A stretch of 64,000 nucleotides of DNA from Metabacillus sediminilitoris (GTDB taxonomy: Bacteria > Bacillota > Bacilli > Bacillales > Bacillaceae), in contig NZ_CP046266.1 of the NCBI RefSeq assembly GCF_009720625.1, positions 3,171,501-3,235,500 on the forward strand, in the 5' to 3' direction. Both the position numbers and the translations under genes were made by a program. The notes beneath the pieces were generated by a model that ran no database searches, was not told where the DNA came from, and was given only the letters and a program-made list of their open reading frames with translations. Below, in pieces: positions 1-8,928 of this stretch. Numbering within the stretch: position 1 is the first letter of the stretch; every line of letters begins with the position of its first letter.

Positions 1-606
1 TGGAAGTTGCTTCTTATGGAAAAGAAATTCCCTTAATTCGTCATCTTCAATCAATTTTGTTGCAACTAAGATTGCGTTTTGTCTTGCATCAAAATGTTTT
101 GGAGATTGTTCAACAATTTCAGCAAATGTTAATTTAAAATCCTTTAAACGATGTTGAAAATAAGCTATTTCTTCTTTTCTCTGTTCTTGCTCGATCAATT
201 TTGTATATTCTTCAATCGATAAATCAGACTCAATTTTGCTTTGTGAGAAGTCGCCTTCTTCATGCTCCTGTAAATCAAGATTAAGGGTGTACGGTTTTCG
301 AGCTTCCTTACGAATATAATCGATGACCTTACGTTTTATTACGAGTTCAGCAAAAGCAAATAACGAACTACCTTTATCTGTTGAATATTTTTCAATTGCA
401 TCATTGAATGCGATTAAGCCGATACTAAATTCATCATCATTTTCATTTATATATCGTTTGCAAACAGATGAAACTGTTTTTGCAACGAATGGTTTATATT
501 GTTCAATTAGTTGGTTCTGTAAATCCTTGTCACCTTTTTGGATTAAAAGAACGGTATCTTCAAGTGTTTGTTTTTTCTTACCTAATTTAAACAAAAGGCT
601 TAGCAC
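1..606 (-). CDS. sigI: RNA polymerase sigma factor SigI, 5' part (gene runs off the window)
   Basis: Alternative sigma factor of the SigI family, which in Bacillus responds to heat and envelope stress and is held by the anti-sigma factor RsgI. The visible 202 codons give MLSLLFKLGKKKQTLED at the N-terminus, then a region-2-like block (VSSVCKRYINENDDEFSIGLIAFNDAIE is where the core-binding region lies) and VIKRKVIDYIRKEA. About 50 C-terminal residues are missing off the left edge, where rsgI would be expected. The start is a GTG at 606: an in-frame TAA lies shortly upstream, no ATG intervenes, and GAGGTG sits 7 bases before it. Similarity to B. subtilis SigI is recalled from memory but is long and clear. 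Confidence 0.93.
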   Translation of the reverse strand, partial: MLSLLFKLGKKKQTLEDTVLLIQKGDKDLQNQLIEQYKPFVAKTVSSVCKRYINENDDEFSIGLIAFNDAIEKYSTDKGSSLFAFAELVIKRKVIDYIRKEARKPYTLNLDLQEHEEGDFSQSKIESDLSIEEYTKLIEQEQRKEEIAYFQHRLKDFKLTFAEIVEQSPKHFDARQNAILVATKLIEDDELREFLFHKKQLP

Positions 607-644
607 CTGTGGTTCACCTCTGTTTCCCCTATATTACTTTGTCT

Positions 645-673
645 ATCATAGCTAAATTAAATAGGGTTAGCAA
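645..673 (-). promoter_or_regulatory. SigA-type promoter of sigI
   Basis: On the minus strand -35 TTGCTA (668-673) and -10 TATGAT (645-650) are separated by 17 bases. The predicted start lies about 30 bases before the GTG codon, leaving room for the GAGGTG ribosome site. Inferred from sequence only. Confidence 0.6.
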
Positions 674-1214
674 AGGAAGAAATATGAAAAAATCTTTCTG
701 TTTTCTACAAATTGAAGACAATTGTTACAAAAATATAGACTTTAGTCCTAATATACACACAAGGACATTTTACATAAATATACAGCTAGTCACCTTATAG
801 GAATGATGTAATCAAAAATGAAATTGAACAAAACAAAACAAATTTTATATTGCTTCTTTTCAAGTTACAACTTCTATTTTTCGTCTTTTTCTGGAATTTT
901 TAAAAATACCACCTTCATCTCTTGCTCTTCATTTGTATGCTTCAATTACATTGTTTCGAAGCAACTTTTCTTATTAAGGGTGTAGGATATAAATAATTAT
1001 TAAAAAGATGAAATTAGGTATATTGATTTACGTTTTGTTACATAAATGTCATAAAGCAAAATTTTCTTTGGATGATTTTCTTTGTTCTCTTTGATTTTGC
1101 AGCGAATTTTCAATAGTTAGAACGCCACATTGTCACTTAAATCAATTCAAAATCATTTTCACATCTACAAATCAAGTTGATGAAAAAGTGTGATACTTCC
1201 TCAAAACTGGATAT
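674..1214. other. Non-coding AT-rich stretch between sigI and meeY
   Basis: No frame with a ribosome site and family resemblance was found on either strand. A short open frame at 609-800 overlaps the sigI promoter and looks accidental. It may carry additional sigI promoters, but none is convincing. Confidence 0.5.
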
Positions 1215-1216
1215 AA

Positions 1217-1254
1217 AAAAGCGGCGGACCATTGAAAATGATCTACCGCTTTTA
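1217..1254 (-). terminator. Intrinsic terminator of meeY
   Basis: Stem AAAAGCGG / CCGCTTTT around the 3' end of the TerC gene, followed on the minus strand by a T-run. Confidence 0.75.
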
Positions 1255-1257
1255 TTA

Positions 1258-2052
1258 CTATTGATTTTCAACATTTCTAAATGATTGATCACTCTTCTCT
1301 TCTAGTCCTTCACCTTCTTTTGAAAAGAACCAGCCGCATACAGCTATTGCTGCCAGGACGATCCAGAATATAATCTTCCATGTTGGAGATTCAATAAAGT
1401 GTTTAGATACAATATTCATATCTGGATGTGCCAATGTATATAATGCTAATTTCACACCAACCCAACCAACAATGACAAATGCCGCAGTTTCAAGGTTCGG
1501 TTTTTTCTTAAGAAGCTTTACAAAATAGGTTGCTGCAAATCGCATGATCACAATTCCAATAATACCGCCAGCTAACACCACAAGGAATTGACCTCCATCT
1601 AGACCACCGATAACTGGAAGATTTGTTGCTGGTAATGTAACGGCTAATGCAACAGCAGCTAAAATGGAGTCAACCGCAAACGCAAGATCTGCAAGCTCAA
1701 CTTTCAGTACAGTTCCCCAAAAGCCTGACTCTTTTTTCGCTTTTTGTTTATGTTCACCTTTCTTTAATAGAAACTTCTTAACAATATGGTTGATCGAAAT
1801 GTAAAGAAGATAAATCGCCCCAATTGCTTGAACCTGCCAAACGTTTACTAAGAACGAAATTAAAAATAACGCACCAAAACGTAAAAGAAATGCACCAGCT
1901 AACCCATAAAATAATGCTTTTTTCCGCTTTTCATCTGGCAAATGCTTAACCATTACAGCCATCACAAGGGCATTATCAGCTGCTAAAATACCTTCTAACC
2001 CAATAAGGACAAGCAGCACCCAACCATACTCGAACAAGATCGAAACCTCCAT
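1258..2052 (-). CDS. meeY: TerC-family integral membrane protein (MeeY/YkoY), Mn2+ exporter type
   Basis: 264-residue polytopic protein of the TerC family. It begins MEVSILFEYGWVLLVLIGLEG, then the conserved LAADNALVMAVMV segment with the acidic Asp-Asn pair, and a second repeat VELADLAFAVDSILAAVA with Glu/Asp residues expected in the metal path. B. subtilis YkoY (MeeY) has the same length and layout. Family knowledge: TerC proteins of Bacillus export Mn2+ and help metallate secreted enzymes. Ribosome site AGGAGGAG precedes the ATG. The gene follows a yybP-ykoY manganese riboswitch, so it should be switched on by excess Mn2+. Confidence 0.93.
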   Translation of the reverse strand: MEVSILFEYGWVLLVLIGLEGILAADNALVMAVMVKHLPDEKRKKALFYGLAGAFLLRFGALFLISFLVNVWQVQAIGAIYLLYISINHIVKKFLLKKGEHKQKAKKESGFWGTVLKVELADLAFAVDSILAAVALAVTLPATNLPVIGGLDGGQFLVVLAGGIIGIVIMRFAATYFVKLLKKKPNLETAAFVIVGWVGVKLALYTLAHPDMNIVSKHFIESPTWKIIFWIVLAAIAVCGWFFSKEGEGLEEKSDQSFRNVENQ

Positions 2053-2106
2053 GATTTCTCCTCCTATGCTAATGTTATTTTCCTTATACCGTTAGCAATA
2101 GGAAAC

Positions 2107-2255
2107 AAAAAAAGACCTATGCCAACGACGGCAAAGGTCTTGCTGAGCATGTTTGTAAAGATCCGATCATGCCAACAAAGCCGATGGATAGATATCCATG
2201 AAATGACGACTTTGTTTTCAGGTTTTACCCTGAACGCTACTCCCCTTTGAAGGAA
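2107..2255 (-). ncRNA. yybP-ykoY manganese riboswitch upstream of meeY
   Basis: The minus strand carries the class hallmark AAAGGGGAGTAGC (2236-2248), a downstream GTCGTCA / GGCTTTGTTGGC core, and an expression-platform terminator made of stem arms 2113-2123 and 2130-2140 (one mismatch) followed by seven T. Mn2+ binding is known to disrupt such terminators, so meeY expression should rise with manganese. Confidence 0.92.
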
Positions 2256-2273
2256 GAATATTAAGTTACTTTA

Positions 2274-2303
2274 ATCTTACAAGGCATTTCAAGTTATTGT
2301 CAA
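2274..2303 (-). promoter_or_regulatory. SigA promoter of the meeY riboswitch transcript
   Basis: Perfect -35 TTGACA (2298-2303) and -10 TAAGAT (2274-2279) on the minus strand with an 18-base spacer; it starts transcription just before the riboswitch. Confidence 0.75.
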
Positions 2304-2428
2304 TAAATAAATTTTATTTTTTCATAATTAGGTGTTTTTCTTTTTCACTCAAAAAGTTCTACAATACGATGGATATCACATATTCATGAATACAGACAAC
2401 CATTGTTTTTAGAGGAGGTTTTACGAGG

Positions 2429-3208
2429 ATGGATTGGCTTCAGGCATTTATATTAGGTGTCATTCAAGGATTAACTGAATTTATACCAATTAGCAGCACT
2501 GGACATCTTTATCTTGGACGGAAACTTTTTGGGTTAGAAGAAGCTGGCTTATTTTTAGATACAATGCTTCACATTGGTACACTTATTGCTCTGCTTGTCT
2601 TTTACAAGGACATCGTCATAAAGTTGGTCAAAAAACCGTTCAGTCGGTTAACTTTATTGTTGATTGTCGGGACAATTCCAGCTGTCATCGCAGGAGTATT
2701 GTTTAGTGATTTCTTTGATGATATTTCAAAAACGGGAGTAACAATTGGCTGGGAATTTCTTGTCACCGGAGTATTTTTATGGTTTGCTGATTCCATTAAA
2801 AATGGTGCAAAAAAAATAGACGACCTTTCTCTCTTCGACTCATTTTTTATTGGGAGCTTTCAAGCATTCGCGATTTTCCCTGCTATTTCTAGATCAGGTA
2901 TGACAATTGTTGGTGCACTCATTCGAAAAATGGACAAAGAAGCAGCAGCGTATTTTTCATTTTTATTATCAATACCAGCAATTTGTGGCGGCGTCATTTT
3001 TCAGCTGAAAGATGTTGCATCAGGCAATGTTCCACAAATTAGTTTTCTATCTATGTTTATCGCAACCTTAGCCTCTGCGTTTTTTGGTTACATAGCAGTA
3101 AGATTCATGATCTCCTTTGTAAAAAGGAAGTCTTTAAAAATATTTGCCATATATGTATGGATTCTTGGCGGAGTCATAATTGGTTTGCAATGGCTACGGA
3201 TTTTTTAA
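2429..3208 (+). CDS. uppP: Undecaprenyl-diphosphatase UppP (BacA family)
   Basis: Membrane phosphatase that recycles undecaprenyl diphosphate to the monophosphate lipid carrier for cell-wall synthesis; extra copies are known to raise bacitracin resistance. The 259 residues show the two family signatures: GVIQGLTEFIPISSTGHL near residue 9 and PAISRSGMTIVGA near residue 152, with about eight hydrophobic segments. It is slightly shorter than the usual 265-280 residues. GAGGAGG lies upstream of the ATG. It is divergent from the meeY riboswitch transcript and has its own terminator, so it looks monocistronic. Confidence 0.93.
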   Translation: MDWLQAFILGVIQGLTEFIPISSTGHLYLGRKLFGLEEAGLFLDTMLHIGTLIALLVFYKDIVIKLVKKPFSRLTLLLIVGTIPAVIAGVLFSDFFDDISKTGVTIGWEFLVTGVFLWFADSIKNGAKKIDDLSLFDSFFIGSFQAFAIFPAISRSGMTIVGALIRKMDKEAAAYFSFLLSIPAICGGVIFQLKDVASGNVPQISFLSMFIATLASAFFGYIAVRFMISFVKRKSLKIFAIYVWILGGVIIGLQWLRIF

Positions 3209-3251
3209 AAGTTGCTATGAAGACACGATGCTCGTTCATTTACAGAATTTT

Positions 3252-3283
3252 GGCTTTCATCTCTTTGATGAAGGCCATTTTGC
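3252..3283 (+). terminator. Probable terminator of uppP
   Basis: Stem GGCTTTCATC (3252-3261) with GATGAAGGCC (3267-3276), one G-T pair, followed by ATTTTGCTTGTTT. Confidence 0.6.
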
Positions 3284-3403
3284 TTGTTTATTAAAGAATC
3301 AACCTAATTTTACCCTTTAAAACATTCTTTTTTGTGGAACTCTTCCTTTCAGCTTTTTTGGAATGTATTACTACTCATGAAAAAGTTTTAGAGGCTTATG
3401 CTA

Positions 3404-3410
3404 CATACTA
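3404..3410 (+). promoter_or_regulatory. Possible SigG-type -10 element of the Ku gene
   Basis: CATACTA matches the forespore SigG/SigF -10 consensus CATNNTA. The best -35 (TGAAAA at 3378-3383) is spaced 20 bases away, longer than the usual 17-18. If real, it places the transcript start downstream of an in-frame ATG at 3398 and supports the start at 3446. Ku and LigD of B. subtilis are known forespore genes. Confidence 0.4.
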
Positions 3411-3445
3411 AAAGGAAAATACATTCAACGAAAGCAGGGAATCGT

Positions 3446-4336
3446 ATGCATACGATGTGGAAAGGCTCAATTAGCTTTGGTCTTGTTAACATTCCGATTA
3501 AGTTATATGCTGCAACGGAAGATAAAGATATAAAACTTAGAACGCTTCATAAAAAATGCCACACACCTATTCAATATGAAAAAAAATGTCCGAATTGTGA
3601 TGAAGAAGTACAGACAGATGAAATCGTCAAAGGGTATGAATATGTGAAAGGGAAATATGTTGTCCTTTCTGATGAAGAGCTTCAGGAATTAAAGGATGAG
3701 CACGAGGATAAAACTGTTGAAATCATCGATTTTGTCAAAATGGAGGATATTGATCCTATATACTTTAACCGCTCTTACTTTCTTGGACCAGGTGAAAATG
3801 GCGGAAAAGCCTATGGATTACTTCGTGAAGCTTTAAATCAATCAGGGAAAATAGGAATTGCTCAAATCACCATCCGTTCGAAACAACAGCTTGCAATGGT
3901 TCGAGTCTATCAAAATTGTATAGTGATGGAAACCGTTCATTATCCGGATGAAGTAAGAAATGTAAAAGAAGTACCAAGTGTTCCAGAACAAGTCGAGGTC
4001 GGATCAAAAGAGCTGGAAACGGCGATTATGTTAATTGATCAATTAACGACAACCTTTGATCCAGAAAAGTATAAAGATGATTACCGCCTCGCTTTACAGG
4101 AATTAATCGAGCGCAAAGTAAACCAAGATGAAGGTAAAACACCAACAGAAGCAGCACCTCGTCAAAATGTTGTTGATTTAATGAGTGCATTGCAAGCAAG
4201 TATTGAAAAAACGAAAAAACCTCAAGGAAAAACAAAAGCAAAACCAGCTAAAGTTGCGACTCCTGCAACAAAGGAGAAAGCCGCTGCGCCAACAACATTA
4301 GCTAAAAAGACAAAAACAGTACGGAAAAAGGCGTAA
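3446..4336 (+). CDS. ku: DNA end-binding protein Ku (YkoV)
   Basis: Bacterial Ku homodimer subunit that encircles DNA ends and recruits LigD in non-homologous end joining, important for spores facing dry heat or radiation. The 296-residue product starts MHTMWKGSISFGLVNIPIKLY, the nearly invariant Ku N-terminus, and has the HYPDEVR motif near residue 180. It has a Cys pair (CHTP..CPNCDEE), and a Lys/Ala/Pro-rich basic tail from about residue 245 suited to DNA binding. I chose the ATG at 3446 because conservation starts there and a likely SigG -10 lies between it and an in-frame ATG at 3398. LigD lies 0.77 kb downstream on the same strand. Confidence 0.95.
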   Translation: MHTMWKGSISFGLVNIPIKLYAATEDKDIKLRTLHKKCHTPIQYEKKCPNCDEEVQTDEIVKGYEYVKGKYVVLSDEELQELKDEHEDKTVEIIDFVKMEDIDPIYFNRSYFLGPGENGGKAYGLLREALNQSGKIGIAQITIRSKQQLAMVRVYQNCIVMETVHYPDEVRNVKEVPSVPEQVEVGSKELETAIMLIDQLTTTFDPEKYKDDYRLALQELIERKVNQDEGKTPTEAAPRQNVVDLMSALQASIEKTKKPQGKTKAKPAKVATPATKEKAAAPTTLAKKTKTVRKKA

Positions 4337-4344
4337 AAAAGATG

Positions 4345-4381
4345 GTGTGTTAAGTTCTAACGAGAGCTTAGCACACTTCTT
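4345..4381 (+). terminator. Terminator of the Ku gene
   Basis: Stem GTGTGTTAAG (4345-4354) with CTTAGCACAC (4367-4376), one mismatch, followed by TTCTTTG. Confidence 0.55.
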
Positions 4382-4416
4382 TGATCGTCAACCGTTCCCC
4401 ACACTCCTTTACAAGT

Positions 4417-4465
4417 GAAAAAACACTTAATCACAGTTTCTTTCCTGTTCATTAAGTGTTCCATT
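4417..4465 (-). terminator. Terminator of the HAD-IIIA gene
   Basis: Arms AACACTTAAT (4422-4431) and ATTAAGTGTT (4451-4460); on the minus strand it is followed by a T-run. Confidence 0.65.
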
Positions 4466-4470
4466 TTACA

Positions 4471-4998
4471 TTATTTTACCTTTTCCTGTGCCAGCCATTG
4501 TGCTGCCTCGTATAGTGACGAGAAACGGTTATCAGCTAGTCCTTCCTGATCACCTATTAAGATTGTTTTTGTTCCTGCCTTTTTTCCAGCAAAAATATCG
4601 ACATCCCTATCGCCAATCATATAGCTTTCTTTTAAATCCACTTGATGTTTTTTAGCCAATTGATGTAACATTTCAGGTTCTGGCTTTCTACAAGCACACC
4701 CTGCATGCGGTTTATGTGGACAATAGCTAATATCGTCAATTTTTCCCCCGGCCTTGGCAATGTCCTTTTTCATTTTTTCATGAATGGTAATCAGCATTTC
4801 TTCCTTCATAAACCCAAGGCCGACGCCACCTTGATTTGTCACAACAAATACTAAAAAGCCGCTATCATTCAATAATTTAATACCTTCTGCAACACCTTCT
4901 AACAAATAAAGCTGTTCTGGTCTATTTACAAACTTCACTCGTTTACTTAACACTTCATTAATGACTCCATCACGATCAAGAAAAACTGCTTTTTGCAT
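4471..4998 (-). CDS. HAD-IIIA family phosphatase, GmhB-like
   Basis: 175-residue histidinol-phosphate / heptose-bisphosphate phosphatase-like protein. All HAD motifs are visible: DRDGVIN at residue 8 (nucleophile and acid Asp), VTNQGG near 53, the Lys of CRKPEPEM near 108, and GDRDVDIFAGKKAG near 135. A zinc loop CPHKPHAGCAC is present, as in GmhB. Family members remove phosphate from heptose bisphosphate or related sugars; the substrate here is unknown. It sits in opposite orientation between Ku and LigD, so the two repair genes are not one transcript. Confidence 0.85.
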   Translation of the reverse strand: MQKAVFLDRDGVINEVLSKRVKFVNRPEQLYLLEGVAEGIKLLNDSGFLVFVVTNQGGVGLGFMKEEMLITIHEKMKKDIAKAGGKIDDISYCPHKPHAGCACRKPEPEMLHQLAKKHQVDLKESYMIGDRDVDIFAGKKAGTKTILIGDQEGLADNRFSSLYEAAQWLAQEKVK

Positions 4999-5102
4999 TT
5001 TTATCGCTTCCTTTCATGATTCACGTATTTCTGTCCATATTAATAGTAGGAAAAGAAGAAATGGGAAAATGATTAACAATCTTTTAAAAAGTGGTGACAT
5101 AG

Positions 5103-6935
5103 TTGAAACCGATGCTTCCGACTTTACATAGTGAAATCCCCATTGGTCCTGATTGGGTGTATGAAACGAAATATGATGGTTTTCGTGCAATTTTAACGAT
5201 ACATGATATAAGTATCGATTTAATGAGTCGAAATGAAAAACCTTTGAATGACACCTTTCCTGAAATCATCAATGAAATAAAAGGTATTCAGCATAAATTA
5301 GAGCCGCACTTACCCCTTACACTAGATGGAGAAATTGTTTATCTCACTTCAAAGCATTTTTCTAATTTCGAGCAGCTGCAAGTGAGAGGACGCTTAAAGA
5401 ATAACGAGAATATTGTAAAGGCTTCAACTGAATTCCCATGTAAATTTTTAGCATTTGATCTTCTTGAAATAAACGGAGAATCCATCCAATCAGAGCCTTT
5501 AAAAACGAGGAAGAATAAGCTCAAAAAGTTTTTCGAAACAGTAAAACTGCCGACAAATGTTGACCCATTACATCCTAATCTTTTACAGTATGTTCCATCT
5601 TCAACCCATTATACAACATTGTGGGACGAGATGAGACTCGATAATGGCGAAGGGTTGATTGCAAAACAAGTAAAAAGCAAATGGGAATCAGGTGTTCGTA
5701 CAAAACAATGGCTAAAAATTAAAAATTATAAGCAGGCATGCTTTTTTATTACCGGCTATGACAAGAAAAATGGTTATTTTCATGTTGGCGTTTTTCATGA
5801 TGACAACATGATTCCGGCTGGAGTTTTTTCACATGGGATTTCAAGTGAGGAACGTGAAGCATTAATTAAAATTGTCAAAGAAAACAAGAATCGTGAAACA
5901 ACTGACTTTATCGAGATTGGCCCTGCAATCGTTGTTGAATTACAATTTTTATCCTTATATAAAGAACAGCTGCGCGAACCATCCTTTTTAGCCTTTCGTT
6001 TTGATAAACAAGTTGGTGAGTGTACATGGGATCACCTTTTACTATCGACTGCGCCCATCCATAAAGAAGTGATAATTACTCATCCTGACAAACCATTATG
6101 GGAAACTACACACCTCATTAAAGAGCATTTTATTAGTTATCTATTTCAAATAGCGCCGTTTATGCTCCCTTTTTTACAAGATCGTTTATTAACTGTCATT
6201 CGCTTTCCTCATGGCATGTTCGGTGAAGCGTTTTATCAGAAAAATTGCCCAGATTATGCACCAGACTTTATCAAAACGACAAAACATGAGGACATTGATT
6301 ATATTATTTGTAATGATTTATCGACTTTACTTTGGTTAGGAAATCAATTAGCTTTTGAATTTCATATCCCTTTTCAAACGATTGACACAGCACATCCAAC
6401 TGAAATTGTTTTTGATCTTGATCCACCATCTAGAGAATATTTTTCGCTAGCTGTGAAAGCAGCAACAGAAATGAAAAAAGTCTTTGATCAATTTCAGCTG
6501 CAAACCTTTCCAAAACTTTCTGGTAATAAAGGTTTACAAATTCATATTCCACTTACAAATAATTCACTTAGCTATGAGGAAACTCGAGTGTTTACATCAT
6601 TTATAGCTGAATTCCTAGTTACAAGCTTTCCCGATGATTTTACAATCGAACGGATGAAAAAAAATCGTGGAAATCGATTGTATATTGATTATATCCAGCA
6701 TGCAGAAGGAAAAACAATCATTGCTCCTTATTCACTTCGAGGAAAAAAAGAAGGAGCCTATATTGCAGCTCCATTATTTTGGGAGGAAGTAAATGAAAAA
6801 CTTTCCGTTGAACAATTTACGATCGACCATGTTCTTACACGTTCCAAATCGATTGGATGTCCATTCAAACAGTACTTTACATCACCACAAGATGAAACAT
6901 TGCGAACATTAATAAGGGACCTGACTTCAACATAA
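5103..6935 (+). CDS. ligD: ATP-dependent DNA ligase-polymerase LigD (YkoU)
   Basis: Seals and fills DNA ends bound by Ku. Residues 1-300 form an ATP-dependent ligase domain with the adenylated Lys in ETKYDGFRA (residue 22), LTLDGEIV, DGEGLIAK, and WLKIKNYKQ. Residues about 325-605 form a primase-polymerase domain with VIRFPHG, FDLDPPSRE (metal Asp pair) and KLSGNKGLQIHIPL. There is no 3'-phosphoesterase domain; this ligase-then-polymerase order and length (610) match B. subtilis LigD. The start is TTG at 5103 behind GGTGA; an ATG at 5112 is a weaker alternative. CATATTA at 5036-5042 could be a SigG -10. Confidence 0.95.
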   Translation: MKPMLPTLHSEIPIGPDWVYETKYDGFRAILTIHDISIDLMSRNEKPLNDTFPEIINEIKGIQHKLEPHLPLTLDGEIVYLTSKHFSNFEQLQVRGRLKNNENIVKASTEFPCKFLAFDLLEINGESIQSEPLKTRKNKLKKFFETVKLPTNVDPLHPNLLQYVPSSTHYTTLWDEMRLDNGEGLIAKQVKSKWESGVRTKQWLKIKNYKQACFFITGYDKKNGYFHVGVFHDDNMIPAGVFSHGISSEEREALIKIVKENKNRETTDFIEIGPAIVVELQFLSLYKEQLREPSFLAFRFDKQVGECTWDHLLLSTAPIHKEVIITHPDKPLWETTHLIKEHFISYLFQIAPFMLPFLQDRLLTVIRFPHGMFGEAFYQKNCPDYAPDFIKTTKHEDIDYIICNDLSTLLWLGNQLAFEFHIPFQTIDTAHPTEIVFDLDPPSREYFSLAVKAATEMKKVFDQFQLQTFPKLSGNKGLQIHIPLTNNSLSYEETRVFTSFIAEFLVTSFPDDFTIERMKKNRGNRLYIDYIQHAEGKTIIAPYSLRGKKEGAYIAAPLFWEEVNEKLSVEQFTIDHVLTRSKSIGCPFKQYFTSPQDETLRTLIRDLTST

Positions 6936-6956
6936 GTTGGTGTCAGGTCCCTCCTA
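6915..6956 (+). terminator. Terminator overlapping the end of ligD
   Basis: Eleven-base arms AGGGACCTGAC (6915-6925) and GTCAGGTCCCT (6942-6952), followed by CCTATTTTA. The left arm lies inside the last codons of ligD. Confidence 0.75.
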
Positions 6957-6958
6957 TT

Positions 6959-7154
6959 TTAACGTTTATCAATAGAATAAATTCGTGCTTCGTCTGATTG
7001 TAAGTCGATTGTACCAGCTGACACCTGTTTAGGGTTTTCATCAATTGAAATAATTAATTGTTTGTTCATCTTGTATTCTCTTTTGTCAAGATTTTAAAAC
7101 ATTAGCCATGTTGTTTTCATCACTTACAGAAAGGGCTGGCTTTGGCAATGGGTT
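6959..7154 (-). pseudogene. Short coding relic after malL, perhaps a glycosidase C-terminus
   Basis: A 36-codon frame at 6959-7069 (minus) reads MNKQLIISIDENPKQ then IDLQSDEARIYSIDKR. The ending resembles the C-terminal beta-domain of GH13 enzymes (compare LRPFEARVYKS in the neighbouring gene). A further frame upstream, PLPKPALSVSDENN, ends in TGA before it. No ribosome site suits the ATG. I read it as debris of a second sugar-hydrolase gene, but this is only an inference. Confidence 0.3.
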
Positions 7155-8861
7155 CTACTTTAATGGAAGCTTCCCATATCTTATTTTGCTTTTGTACACT
7201 CTTGCTTCAAATGGGCGTAAGTCAAATGAAGTGATATCATCAGCTGCAACCTCATAATTACTAATTAATAACTCAGGTGTATTTAGTTCAACATGTGCAG
7301 GTAACGTAAATGGTGCTGATTCCCTGCTAAAGTTTGTCACGACTAAAAGTTTTTGATTTTCATATGAACGCGTGTAAGCAAAAATGGTTTCATGGTCTGG
7401 TAAAAGTAACTCATAATCACCATAAACAATAATTGTGTGATTTTTTCTAAGTTGAATGATTTTTTTATAATAATGATAGATCGAATTTGTATCATTCACT
7501 GCTTGTTTTGCATTGATTTCTTTGTAATTTGGATTTACTCTAAGCCATGGTTCACCTGTTGTAAAGCCAGCATGCTCGCTTTCATCCCATTGAAATGGAG
7601 TTCTTGCATTGTCACGGCCTTTTACATAAATCGACTCCATTACCTTTGACAGATCCTCATTACCTTCAATAACCTTTTCATGATACATATTCAAAATTTC
7701 GATATCTTTATAATCCTCAATTGAATCAAAGCGGACATTTGTCATCCCGATTTCTTCACCTTGATACACATATGGCGTACCTTGCAGCATGTGAAGGAAT
7801 GTTACAAGCATTTTCGCAGATTCCACACGATACTCTTTATCATTACCAAAGCGCGAAACCATACGGGGCTGATCATGATTATTTAAATATAAGCTGTTCC
7901 AGCCTTCTCCATTTAAGCCGGTTTGCCATTTTGAAATATTATCCTTTAGATCAAGTAGGTTAAGCTTCTTTAAATCCCATTTACCATTTGGACCAGAATC
8001 AAGATCCATATGTTCAAATGTAAAGACCATGTTTAATTCTTCACGATCATGACCAGTATAATGTTTTGCATCTTCAACTGTTGCACCTGGCATTTCACCG
8101 ACTGTGATGATGTCATATTTGGAAAGTACATTCTCGTTCATCTCGTGTAAAAATTCATGGATTCTTGGTCCATTCATAAAGAATTCTGAACCTGATGCAT
8201 ATTTTTTACCGTTGGGGTTAGGTGCATCAGGTAACCCTGTAACTTTCGATATGAAATTAATGACATCCATACGGAAACCATCGATCCCTTTATCTAGCCA
8301 CCATGTCATCATCTTATACACTTCATCACGAAGTTTTGGGTTTTCCCAGTTAAGATCAGGTTGTTTTTTACTAAAGATATGAAGGAAATACTCATTAGTC
8401 GCTTCATCATATTCCCAAGTTGAACCACTGAATGCTGATTCCCAATTATTTGGTTCGTGACCATCTTTACCTGGACGCCAAATATAGTAGTCACGGTATG
8501 GGTTATCCTTTGATTTTCTTGATTCAACAAACCATGCATGCTCATCTGATGAATGGTTTACAACTAAATCCATAATCAACCTCATTCCGCGATGATGGAT
8601 TTCTTGTAATAACTCTTCCCAGTCTTGCATTGTTCCGAACTCATCCATAATATCTTGATAGTCACTAATATCATATCCGTTATCATCATTCGGTGATTTG
8701 TATACAGGTGAAAGCCAGATGACATCAATGCCAAGGTCCTTTAAGTAATCAAGCTTTTCCGTTATTCCTTTTAAATCACCAATGCCATCGCCATTACTAT
8801 CATTAAAGCTTCTCGGGTAAATTTGGTAGATGACACTTTCTTTCCACCATGTTTTTTCCAT
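7155..8861 (-). CDS. malL: Alpha-glucosidase, GH13 (oligo-1,6-glucosidase / MalL type)
   Basis: Cytoplasmic enzyme releasing glucose from short alpha-glucosides. The 568 residues open with WWKESVIYQIYPRSF and carry the GH13 blocks: DLVVNHSSDEH, GFRMDVINF (nucleophile Asp), VGEMPGA (acid Glu) and NNHDQPR (transition-state Asp), plus a C-terminal beta-domain. The ATG at 8861 has AAAGGAG eight bases upstream; an earlier in-frame start at 8891 has no ribosome site. It is the last gene of an uptake operon, so it should act on what the importer brings in. Exact linkage preference (alpha-1,4, alpha-1,6, sucrose) cannot be read from the sequence. Confidence 0.88.
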   Translation of the reverse strand: MEKTWWKESVIYQIYPRSFNDSNGDGIGDLKGITEKLDYLKDLGIDVIWLSPVYKSPNDDNGYDISDYQDIMDEFGTMQDWEELLQEIHHRGMRLIMDLVVNHSSDEHAWFVESRKSKDNPYRDYYIWRPGKDGHEPNNWESAFSGSTWEYDEATNEYFLHIFSKKQPDLNWENPKLRDEVYKMMTWWLDKGIDGFRMDVINFISKVTGLPDAPNPNGKKYASGSEFFMNGPRIHEFLHEMNENVLSKYDIITVGEMPGATVEDAKHYTGHDREELNMVFTFEHMDLDSGPNGKWDLKKLNLLDLKDNISKWQTGLNGEGWNSLYLNNHDQPRMVSRFGNDKEYRVESAKMLVTFLHMLQGTPYVYQGEEIGMTNVRFDSIEDYKDIEILNMYHEKVIEGNEDLSKVMESIYVKGRDNARTPFQWDESEHAGFTTGEPWLRVNPNYKEINAKQAVNDTNSIYHYYKKIIQLRKNHTIIVYGDYELLLPDHETIFAYTRSYENQKLLVVTNFSRESAPFTLPAHVELNTPELLISNYEVAADDITSFDLRPFEARVYKSKIRYGKLPLK

Positions 8862-8928
8862 CGTTATGACTCCTTTTAGGGTTAGTCCCATTTTTTTGAA
8901 TCCAGAGGCTAATCTGATGCTTCATTCT

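Noticed and set aside
323..655. 110-codon plus-strand open frame
   Set aside because: Antisense to the clear SigI coding sequence.
944..985. Possible SigI-type promoter (ACACCC ... CGAA on the minus strand)
   Set aside because: Spacer is about 19 bases, longer than known SigI promoters, and it lies 340 bases from sigI.
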